From the NCBI GenBank assembly GCA_032718475.1, contig JAUCBJ010005932.1:1-32414 (forward strand): a stretch of 32,414 nucleotides of DNA, read 5' to 3'. Positions 24,618 through 32,414 of the stretch are shown here, in pieces; the first letter of the stretch is position 1, and the number at the start of each line of letters is the position of its first letter. Source of the DNA: Nemertoderma westbladi (lineage: Eukaryota; Xenacoelomorpha; Nemertodermatida; Nemertodermatidae). Position numbers and translations under genes: made by a program. The notes under the pieces are model-generated. The model saw only the letters and a program-made list of their open reading frames with translations. It ran no database searches and was not told where the DNA came from.

Positions 24618-26326
24618 CTCTTGCCACAATCACAATTGAACTCTCACCTTGGGAAAATCAAAGTAAACGACAATAATGATCACGGGCAAACTGTAACTAG
24701 TGTTGCTTGCAATTATTGATTCTCTTTTTTTTTTATTTTGGTTAGAATAACACAAGACACCTGATCCTTTCCCTTAATTGATATTTAACAATGTTAATTG
24801 TATCAAAACGAGATATTAATTCGCAGAGATAGCATTTACTTTCACCCAACCAACTGGCACTATAACCATTCATTCACCACGCATAGTTTATATACATACC
24901 GGTTCACCACATATTTGTGTCATAGAACTTTGAAAGTAATTTCATCTAGAATAAATACCAAAGGAGTCGAAGGTTATATGGGGGCATCTTTGTAGCGCAA
25001 ATTAATGGTATTTGTCGAGCAAAAGCAACACAATTGGGGCCCGGAGGAATGCATGGTGTATAGCAAACCAAGGGAGTTGTCATACAGAAAACGTTTATGC
25101 AGAATAACAAAGAGACTACCCCAACCAAGTGCACTCCTATACCAGTATAACAAATCCGATAGACTAGCTTTAAGATACCTCATTATACCAGTCCAATGCG
25201 CAAATGGAAATGTATCCACTTGGGATTAACAGTTTTTTGAAAGAGTTGGGGCTTGGAAGAACGCGGCTTATAGTCTTGGGTTATTGTGTCCCTCAATACA
25301 GTATCAATTATAAGCCGCTATTAGCGGGGCAAAACTAGCCACATCGCTGGCTCCGTCCTCCCCTTAATGGGGCCAGAAATATAGAGTCTAGCTCGATAGA
25401 GAACGTTGGCTAAGTAATATAATGTCTGAGTTAAAGAAACATGATGGCCATAGGCCGCAGTATAAACAGCCCGCTTCATAGGAGCATGATGGGATAGATG
25501 GATGGGGCCCAAAGTCCAATATGTGGAAAATACTTAGATCAATGAGTTTACAGGCAAATTACTCTGTCAAATTATTCTTGAAAGTACATTAATTCAATAA
25601 AATGAGCGTTGAAACTGACTGTTGGCTGACTGACTGAGACAATCTCACTGACTAAAAAGCCACATTTGAACTTTTAATTGAGTACTTTGGTAATATGATT
25701 TAATATTGCACTCAAGTGCCATTATATTAATCTTAGGGGAAACCTTGTTTCATCTTGGGACAAATGATAATAGTTCCAGAATAAACAATACAACTTGCAC
25801 CCACCACCATACACACTGTAGACACACAAAAATTACAAACAGAGAGAGTAATGACAATCTTTAGTACCGCGGTACAGAAAACTTTATAATTTAATATAAT
25901 TACTTATTTAGAATCTGTGTTTCCGATGAATCATTGACACGCCTACCCATTACATGCTTGGCTGAGCCTACAGATTGCGAGGGATTAGCATAGTGGTGAA
26001 CACAAACCCAATACAATATTACCCGGTTACTAGGGATTTTTGCGCGATCGTTAGACGCCATGTAACAGCGGCGAAGGAGCGGCGCACTATTAGGGCTACA
26101 CGGCACGTGTCGGCAAGCGGGTTAAGGCCAGTAGCTTACGTCTTAAGATGCCCTTAATTTCCTGATCAGCCGATTAAATAAGGAACTCCCGCGCGGCAAA
26201 GATTAAGTAATACAGTATAAATATTCATCGGAGCATACAGTTATACTTAATGGGGAAGAGTACAGCGCAAGTATAATGCCGGGAAATGAGCTGATTGTGC
26301 ATTTATTTCCCTATACAGTTTCAGTA

Positions 26327-26342
26327 TATATACCGGTATATA
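26327..26342. repeat. 16-bp palindrome TATATACCGGTATATA
   Basis: A perfect palindrome centred on ACCGGT, 22 bp downstream of the exon 3 donor on the gene strand. ACCGGT recurs through the window more often than its base composition suggests. Confidence 0.85.
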
Positions 26343-26363
26343 CAGGTTGAAATCACAACTAAC

Positions 26364-26468
26364 GTTTATTATTCGGTCGTACAGACGTAGATGGCCGCTC
26401 TTCGCCGCAGGGCCGTCCTCCGTTAATCGAGATACAAAGATTCCTTCGGCGCAATGTGAATCGTCCAT
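26364..26468 (-). CDS. Pdzrn3/4: Pdzrn3/4-like exon 3: middle of PDZ domain 1
   Basis: This is a 105-nt, 35-codon exon (residues 264-298). The acceptor ends TTTCTACTTTAG directly before ATGGACGAT, so the leading Met is most likely internal. The donor is AAC|GTTAGT, phase 0. The peptide has the PDZ core EGIFVSRLTEDGPAAKSG followed by H-L-R-L-Y-D-R-I-I-N: beta-strands C and D, the G-P-A-A helix A start, and the D-R-I strand E. In the family the next residues are V-N-G, so the domain is cut just before that motif and must continue in another exon. Joined to exon 2, the gap between the GG turn and EGIFV is a few residues shorter than in vertebrate PDZRN3, which is within the normal range for this loop. 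Confidence 0.93.
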
Positions 26469-29400
26469 CTAAAGTAGAAACAAAAGATTTATTATAATTA
26501 TAATAATATTACATTTATTAATCAGTATGCTAGGCTGCTCTGCTCGCGTATAAACTGACTCACAAAATATCGCGTGTTTTTATATATCATTAGTAATATT
26601 GGTAAATAACCAATAAGCCTTATTACTCACAGAGCGTTGTTACACAGTAAATGAGGTGTATATTGAGGCTAATCCTGGCTGTCTGGGCGTGATTGAGGCC
26701 CAGACTGCCGGAAAACAAGATAAACTAGCCTGAAGACCTATGGAGATGCTGAAAGAGTCACCGTTGAATTAATGTCTTAACGAAGCTTAATCTATGGAAA
26801 AACAGACCAGGGGGTGAATTCAATCAAGTTGACTGGCTGAGGGAGATTTAGGGGGAAATCAAATGAGATACACAGATTGGCATCATCTGTCCCTGTGAGA
26901 GACAGGTCCAACGGCCAGACAAAATGTGATAGCAATTATTTTGGATGTATCCAGTTACCACGTGTGTGTTTGGTCTGTTTATTTTCATTCTACACAGAAA
27001 GTGGAAAAACAATTGGATGGAAGGAAAACACACAGGCGGGTCAAATCGACGCCACACCAAATATCCACATAGAATAATGCTGAAACTAAACTCTAAATTA
27101 TGTTGGTTTACAATTTAAATCCTCTCAGGTACGTTTTCTAAGACAATAAGAAACGTGCCAATAATAGCGGCTATAAAGAGACTGATAGACTGGAATCCGA
27201 CTTCCTGATGTTATAATTTTCGTTGTTTACCAAAGTCGCAGCCTATGACGAATTACTGGAACACAGTTTTATGTTCTAATTAAGTTATATGTAAATAATA
27301 AAACAATTGTGATATAATAGTGAATGAACCTTTAAGTAAACCACAAAAGGAACCCCAGATCCAATAAAAATATATCCAGTGATTATCCTATTTTAACGAG
27401 ATCACATGAAGGTAAAACATTGTCCAGGGGTTGTAGAGCGCCTATTGGGGTCGGTCACACTGGGCAGACAAAACCTAGCAGACCAAAAAGTTAAAGGTCA
27501 GATGATTTATATTCTTTCAGATAAAAGATTTTCGTGAAAATAAAATTGTTTGGCAACAAATTTCTATTCGCTTTATAGGTATTATTGATAGCAGATTGTC
27601 GGCTGTTAATAAAGAAGTGTCTATTATCTATTGAAAACAAATTAATAAGACAAAATAATTAACTGTTACTCAAAATCGCATCGGTTTGATAAATATAATA
27701 GCAGTCCGATTTTTATATTCAAAACTCCTGAGACAAAGCCGATATAACGGCCATCACTAAACATAATAATACTAAGAACGGTATATAAAAGAGAACCAAT
27801 GAAGCAAATTATGTATTTCTTTTATAAGATGCCGCCGCGTCTTCTTTCACACAAAAACTAACAGAAACTGTTATAAATTGTAATAATGCTTTGTTTGTGT
27901 TAAATTGAACGCAAACAACTATAAGTTAGTTCAAAGGATAACGAAACAGCTTGCGACAGAGTTTAGTGTAGCGAGTTATCAATTACAGCTGCTAAACTTG
28001 CGAAAGACCGACAGTAGATCAAAGGATATAATAATGTAAGTAACTATTAAATTAACATATATTAACTACCCGACGCAATGTTAACTCTTAATAAATATCG
28101 CGTATTGATCTGGAAATTATTTAAATTTTATATTTAGACAAAATAGGGATCGTAATTAGTTGTATCGAATAACCCAGGGAGGTGAACTAAACACAGACAA
28201 ACATCATATGGGGTTGATGAATAGAGATGATTTTGGTCTGCTGCATTACTTTTAAATCTATTTGCTTTAAATATATAATGATATTGATATCAACAAACGT
28301 GCATTACTGCACTCGCATGCACTCACACTCCCCCCAAAGTCTCCCGCACAATAAATGAACTACCAAATACGCCACACCTACATAGATAATCTCACGACTA
28401 TAGTAGAGACACGTACTAATCAGTAACCACATATCAATATCGGCTAAGCAAACAATAACTGTGTAAAAGTAAATATGTACCAACCTTTGCGCCGCCCATA
28501 ATGTTGAATCCCAAGGCGCCATGGTGTCTGGTCAGCGACAATGTCAACTCGCGTTCCTCATCGGTTTGCTGCGGAGAACAAATAAAATGAATAAACATAC
28601 GATAAACGGCGATCTAACCGCCAATAGGGAACGAGTTAATAACGCTTTGGTGGGATATTTTAAATTTAAACAATAATTTTATTTGTACAGGTAGGGGCTA
28701 AATCTAACAAAAACAATAAACCAATTAGTTGATTCACGTAAATTTACCAGATTTGTTACACAAATTAACAATTGAACATCGACCGAGCCGAGGTTTGGGG
28801 TCGTGGGTTTATCACAGATTGCGAGATAATACTTTTCTACCATAAATGGGAATTCTATCCTTGAGATAAATATATTATTACAAACTAGTGGGAGACGGTA
28901 AGTCTGTCGTTAAACTACATTAATCTAACTCATTAACTCAAAGTGCAAGATGTTGACATAACATAATTTCACAGGGAATTCAATGATTGCACATTTGTAA
29001 CACTTACACGGAAAATTATATAATACCTTGATTTTATAAAATATTAGTTAGTATATTAATCGGGCACTTTGATAGAGCAAGATACATGTTATAATCGTAT
29101 GCTCAAAACCCCATAAGCTTAATCTATAGAGCGGCCCAAGAATATGGAATGTATTCAAAGGGCAATGGGATAGGATATGGCGTTTATTTGCTCGCCAACC
29201 AATATCTCACGGGATGGGCCGGTGACGGGGGCCAAGGAGTGGAATTCCAATTACTTGGAGGTAAATAGGAGGCAGTGAGCCTACGGCTCCGATGCGATTA
29301 TGTAACGTGACAGACTGTGGTTAACTGACAGTGTAGTTCTATAGGTAGTTACCCGGCTCAACCACGGTAGGCCTCTACGGAAAGACTGCAAGGATGCCAT

Positions 29401-30551
29401 TAGCTCAGTCGGGCCCAATATCAGTTGGATACAATGGGACGGTATAAATTGGTAATATAATAGAGACAACTAGTTGCTCTTGCTATAGAGAGCCGAGGAA
29501 AGGTATGGATAGCTAATATAAGGGGATATATTGGATCAGCAAGATTGGCACATCCTATCAACTGATGCACACTAATTATAAACTAAGTCAATAAATAAAT
29601 TATACATAAATATAGTAGGGGCCTACCGTAGGCCTAAATATATAAATATAAGTAGAATCATAAGCTCACGGTTACAATTATATATACAATATGTCATAAA
29701 TACTAAAAAATATAGCAACCCATTGCATTCTCAGAATCCAAATTAATAATTAAAAAAAATAATAATTACCATACGAATTCAAGAAAATGGAAAAAAATAC
29801 ACTACATAAACGTAATCATAAGTTACCACAAAGATGATTAACTAACCTTGGAAGAGTTCACTCGTTTCATCAACATCTGTGACTGATTGCGGTATTCATT
29901 TATTCTCTTCTGGTATTTCAACGCCTGCATCTGTATCTCGTTCTGCAGCAAGGCAAGTCGCGACAACAATGATTTCTCTCGCTTCTGAAACAACCCGCTC
30001 TGTCTCTTCAGCTCCGACTCCAATCCCAAGACCCTCATAGTCTGACTACCGACTAACGCTTTAAGCGCAACGAGACAGTCGTGATTGCTCACCTCGCTCA
30101 CGGTGAGACTGATACCGCAGCCGCGCTGACAGCTACCGGCAGGCCGGTAATCGCACTGCAACTCCGAGTGTGTCGCGAAATCACTCACGTTCACGACCTC
30201 TCGGCAACGTTTATTGGTGCACGTAACCGGGCGACAAGGACACGACTCCAGATGGTCCTGCAGCTGACCCACGGTGGTCCAGGAACGACAACCGCGGGAC
30301 CGGTAGTCGCAACGAATATCTAATTTACTCACTTTCTCCCGTATTCCAGTAGCTACCGTTAGATTCCTAGTGGTTAGTTGACCGTCGCAATTAGCCGGAC
30401 ATTGAGAGTGTTTCACTATCCAAGGTAGCAGACAGCCAGCACAGTAAATGTGGCCGCACGGAGTATACAAAGGTTCCTCTAGAACTCCTTTACAAACTGG
30501 ACAAACAAAAGTTGTAATTTCTTCTACAAATCTGTCTAACTCAAAACCCAT
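26364..30551 (-). CDS. Pdzrn3/4: PDZRN3/4-family RING-TRAF zinc finger-PDZ E3 ubiquitin ligase gene, 5' part (exons 1-3)
   Basis: Three exons (29847-30551, 28485-28568, 26364-26468) join in phase 0 to give 298 uninterrupted codons. The domain order is RING, TRAF-type zinc fingers, coiled coil, then the first half of a PDZ domain, which is the diagnostic order of the PDZRN3/PDZRN4 (LNX3/LNX4) family. Family members are cytoplasmic E3 ubiquitin ligases: the RING binds the E2, the zinc fingers and coiled coil support self-association, and PDZ domains capture C-terminal tails of targets such as membrane receptors. Vertebrate members have two PDZ domains and a long conserved tail and run to about 1,000 residues, so roughly the first third is present here. 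The introns are 1,278 and 2,016 bp. The exon completing PDZ1, expected to start with a residue set like V-N-G, was not found to the left. LNX1/2 are less likely because the N-terminal MGFELDRF start and coiled-coil motif fit PDZRN. Vertebrate PDZRN3 and PDZRN4 cannot be told apart from this part. Confidence 0.93.
26469..28484 (-). other. Intron 2 of the Pdzrn3/4-like gene
   Basis: This is a 2,016-bp phase-0 intron bounded by GTTGGT and a TTTCTACTTTAG acceptor. It is AT-rich. It contains a GC-rich hairpin (26677-26709, listed separately) and short overlapping open frames on both strands around 26850-27075 that have no recognisable domain. It interrupts the PDZ1 coding sequence after the GG turn. 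Confidence 0.85.
26677..26709. repeat. GC-rich hairpin inside intron 2
   Basis: Arms GGCTGTCTGGGC (26677-26688) and GCCCAGACTGCC (26698-26709) pair at 11 of 12 positions around a 9-nt loop. One G-T wobble plus one further C-G pair could extend the stem. It stands out from the AT-rich intron. The stem is too short for a normal miRNA precursor. Confidence 0.7.
28485..28568 (-). CDS. Pdzrn3/4: Pdzrn3/4-like exon 2: start of PDZ domain 1 with carboxylate-binding loop
   Basis: This is an 84-nt, 28-codon exon (residues 236-263) found by splice signals and PDZ similarity; it is too short to stand out as an ORF. The acceptor is a pyrimidine-rich tract ending TTCTCCGCAG, and the donor is AAAG|GTTGGT. 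Both ends are phase 0, matching exon 1 and exon 3. The peptide reads ELTLSLTRHHGALGFNIMGG: beta-strand A, then the G-x-LGF carboxylate-binding loop (L254-G255-F256) and the I-x-GG turn, where PDZ domains grip the C-terminus of their ligand. The length is divisible by three, so skipping it would keep the frame but remove the ligand-binding loop. Confidence 0.92.
28569..29846 (-). other. Intron 1 of the Pdzrn3/4-like gene
   Basis: This is a 1,278-bp phase-0 intron bounded by GTTAGT and CCGCAG. It is AT-rich with A/T runs and TAAATA-type low complexity near 29580-29770. A short palindromic patch (GGCCTA-ccg-TAGGCC) lies at about 29620-29636. No other exon-like or RNA-like element was recognised. 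Confidence 0.85.
29847..30551 (-). CDS. Pdzrn3/4: Pdzrn3/4-like exon 1: start codon, RING-HC finger, TRAF-type zinc fingers, coiled coil
   Basis: This exon encodes 235 residues. The ATG at 30551 has a favourable context (A at -3, G at +4) and an in-frame TAA nine bases upstream, and the protein starts MGFELDRF as the family does. The RING finger is C17-x2-C20-x11-C32-x-H34-x2-C37-x2-C40-x10-C51-x3-C55. All eight zinc ligands are present, and the P-W after the sixth ligand (P43, W44) suits E2 binding. Cys/His sets follow at C81/C88/H100/C104, C111/C116/H128/C133 and C141/C145/H157/C159, typical of TRAF-type fingers. From about residue 172 a charged heptad-like helix contains the KREKSLLSRLALLQNEIQ stretch, a family hallmark. 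The exon ends AAG|GTTAGT in phase 0; reading on would give only V-S-stop, so splicing is expected. Base composition is clearly more GC-rich than the flanks. Confidence 0.96.
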
Positions 30552-30720
30552 TGTGGATTAAATGAAGCTAGCGAGTTTGGGTAAGGCCTTCAAGTATGAG
30601 TTAACAATAGAGGATTCAGAGCAAAAATGGATGCGGATTGTTGTAAGTTTTGTGATTGGTTGTTAGGTTGTGAGCTAGCAACAGGGTGGCTCAACAGATC
30701 GCCAATGCATGGCTTTGAAA
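30552..30720 (-). promoter_or_regulatory. 5' UTR / possible promoter-proximal region of the Pdzrn3/4-like gene
   Basis: This is the sequence directly upstream of the start codon. It includes the in-frame TAA nine bases before the ATG. An inverted CCAAT box (CCAATCACAA on the gene strand, core 30655-30659) lies about 104 bp upstream. No TATA box was seen. The transcription start cannot be placed from sequence, and an upstream 5' UTR exon is possible, so the promoter role is inference. Confidence 0.25.
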
Positions 30721-31549
30721 GCTGTAAAGTTTTACTGATAAATTCACTTGGCCAGAAACAATGCAAGCTGAAAAAGTTTTAACAGAACAATACAATGAAT
30801 AGAATACCTACACGGTATGTAATGCAAAACGATGCTATGATTAGTATTGTAGTGTTAGTATTGTAACAATGGGATGTGAGAAAAAATATTCAATGCAAGA
30901 AACAAATCCTAATAATAAAATTAAATAAATTCCCACTGGTGATATTTAAGTATTGTCAGACCTAGCTTAGACAGGAGTAATGATTTAAGTCAATTTTATC
31001 AGGCATGGGAATATTCAACACTGGAAAGCATCCCATCCCTAGCCTAGCTGTCCGTCTGTGTATCTAATCTAATCAGAAAATAAATTGGAAGTGACTCTAA
31101 TGTAAGCTGTTAATTTACCAAAGGACCTCTTTCTGGTTAGGCTACGGTAGACGCTACATTAAATCATTGTCTGGAGGTCAGAAAATACATATGGTTTTAA
31201 GCAAAGCGTCAATACCTCTTATAAAAAACCAGCAACATAGATAATGGTAAGCAGACGCTGCGTACTGCGCTGCGATTGGCTCTCGCCATGCCGTTAATGT
31301 GAATAGACACAGATAATGGCTCAACTCCTATTGGATATCGGGTCTGAGCCGGTTCTAAGGATAAATCAGTAGGTGGCGCAATAAACATTTTATCGGGCTT
31401 ATAATAATAATTGCACATATCGGTTTTATTGTGCCTCCCCGGTAGCCGGTGAGGGGGGTTATTGGTCATGACATGAATATATTACAGAGTTGGGTTCTGC
31501 TACCGGTACTAAAAAAAAGAGGTAAGCATTGAATGTAGCATAATGTAAT
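30721..31549. other. Non-coding sequence upstream of the gene
   Basis: AT-rich sequence with no supported gene. An 86-codon minus-strand open frame (31209-31469) lies in a less AT-rich patch. Its translation has no family I can name and may be read through an old dispersed repeat. An ACCGGT palindrome sits at 31502-31507. Confidence 0.5.
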
Positions 31550-31700
31550 AACTATTTACATACTTGTGTATAAAGTGGCACTTTACAGTGTGATGATCCG
31601 AGTGCTTTTGTTACACGAACGAATGTAGTGAGTGAGTGAAAATAAATCCACGAGGATCAGAACACTGTAAAATACTTTGCAACAAGTTTGTATGTAGTTT
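31550..31700. mobile_element. MITE-like foldback element
   Basis: Imperfect inverted repeats of about 50 bp (31550-31604 and 31649-31700) surround a spacer of about 45 bp. The best-paired core is TTTACAGTGT (31582-31591) against ACACTGTAAA (31662-31671). Further blocks are TGATCC against GGATCA (31654-31659), and AAAGT and ACTTGT further out. It has no coding capacity. Size and structure fit a non-autonomous DNA transposon remnant. Target-site duplications are not obvious. Confidence 0.5.
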
Positions 31701-32297
31701 TATTCCAAAATTGTAATATTACGAAATGATTTTACATATATTATAAGTGATAGAAACTGCTCAAATTAAATTAGTTGCGATATAAATATATGTAAAAATG
31801 ACATAAATTATGTTATAAAAAAGTTAGCTTATATTTATGGTAGCGTTTGGAGCCATATTAATAGTTTACAGCTACTGGTAATTAATATCTACCGGTAGGG
31901 TAATGCTGAAGGCCTATCTGGCTGTCAGGCAATTATTAATAAATACCACCTATTGTTTACATAGTAACCAATGACGCCGTAACTTTACAGCTCGCCGTCA
32001 TTGGTAACCACATAAACAAGGGACATCACAAACACCAATACAATAGCTAAATGTACAGGACAATAATATACTGTAATGTCCTCTAAAGTTGTGTAAAGTG
32101 CTACCTAAATAACAACTCGCTGTTAATACTAACGGCGTTAAGTAACGTTATAATTTGGGAATAAAAATAACAAAACTGATCACTGATGTAGATAATTCTT
32201 TGAAATCACACCTGGTCCTAGCATCGCATAAATTTGCAGAAAGCGCGGCTTTAAGCTTCGATAACAAATCAGTTTGTACTGTAAATAGTGGGAGTGG
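31701..32297. other. AT-rich sequence upstream of the gene
   Basis: Apart from the inverted repeat at 31954-32018 and an ACCGGT at 31891-31896, nothing was recognised. A plus-strand frame at 32155-32364 runs through the C tract and is not supported. Confidence 0.5.
31954..32018. repeat. Imperfect inverted repeat of 26-bp arms
   Basis: Arms 31954-31979 and 31993-32018 flank a 13-nt spacer and match at about 21 of 26 positions. They include a perfect 10-bp core, ACCAATGACG (31967-31976) against CGTCATTGGT (31996-32005), and perfect outer ends TGTTTA against TAAACA. It could be a small foldback transposon remnant or a structured RNA. Confidence 0.55.
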
Positions 32298-32326
32298 GGG
32301 TAATTACCCATCCCCCCCCCCCCCCC
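32298..32326. repeat. Palindrome GGGTAATTACCC next to a 15-nt C tract
   Basis: The perfect 12-bp palindrome GGGTAATTACCC (32298-32309) is preceded by more G (GGAGTGGGGG) and followed by AT and fifteen C (32312-32326). The G-rich side can pair with the C tract to lengthen the stem. The TAATTA centre is a homeodomain-type core. Confidence 0.7.
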
Positions 32327-32414
32327 ACATCAGAAAATTGGAATGTTACAAAAAATGTGTGTAATAAAAAATAAGTGTAATATTCATATCTGTTATTAGA
32401 TATTTATACCTAAA

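Larger units (their letters stand above)
20279..26363. other. Probable intron 3 or downstream sequence of the Pdzrn3/4-like gene
   Basis: It follows the exon 3 donor on the gene strand. I searched by eye for an acceptor followed by codons for V-N-G or close variants and found none that stayed open. It contains G tracts (21445, 22243, 24583), the 22512-22534 palindrome, A-rich repeats (23339-23396), a (GACT)n-like patch near 25614-25640 and the ACCGGT-centred palindrome at 26327-26342. Open frames on both strands overlap at 24974-25229 without a recognised domain. Confidence 0.5.

Noticed and set aside
26247-26363. Continuation of the exon 3 frame past N298
   Set aside because: The sequence after the GTTAGT donor encodes no PDZ-like residues, so it is intron.
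28304-28522. 72-codon minus-strand frame starting with Met over exon 2
   Set aside because: It is in a different frame from the PDZ peptide and reads through the exon 2 donor into intron 2.
30081-30323. 80-codon plus-strand frame
   Set aside because: It lies antisense inside Pdzrn exon 1 and is a shadow of the coding frame.

Overview
This is a window of animal nuclear genome, AT-rich (roughly 35-38% GC by eye) and almost entirely non-coding. The animal origin rests on one confidently recognised gene: a RING / TRAF-type zinc finger / PDZ ubiquitin ligase of the PDZRN3-PDZRN4 family, which I know only from metazoans. It has spliceosomal introns with GT-AG ends. Intron sizes, low-complexity AT tracts, long G/C homopolymers and foldback repeats would fit an invertebrate, but I cannot name the phylum.

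Layout of the gene: it lies on the minus strand at the right end. Exon 1 (29847-30551) holds the start codon, RING finger, TRAF-type zinc fingers and a coiled coil. Exon 2 (28485-28568) and exon 3 (26364-26468) together encode the first half or so of PDZ domain 1. All three exon ends are phase 0 and the joined frame stays open, giving 298 codons. The rest of the gene (end of PDZ1, PDZ2, C-terminal tail) was not found. It lies either beyond the left edge or in exons I could not recognise, so most or all of 1-26363 could be one very long intron or sequence downstream.

Layout of the rest: positions 1-26363 show no other convincing gene. They hold a TGTCCA hexamer array (11903-12037), six long G or C homopolymers (454, 7288, 10842, 12588, 21445, 32312), several G-quadruplex-type tracts, a GC-box-rich island (13005-13227), a three-copy 20-bp motif near the left end (138-420), and several hairpins and palindromes. 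There is one weak plus-strand exon candidate (16357-16446) and a minus-strand stretch with unusually long open frames (19594-20278). Upstream of the gene (30552-32414) are a MITE-like foldback (31550-31700), a second inverted repeat (31954-32018) and a palindrome next to a C tract (32298-32326).

How it works together: only one gene can be interpreted. By family knowledge its product is a cytoplasmic E3 ubiquitin ligase scaffold that recruits PDZ-binding (often membrane-protein) partners for ubiquitination. No prokaryotic-type system, CRISPR array, rRNA or tRNA was seen.
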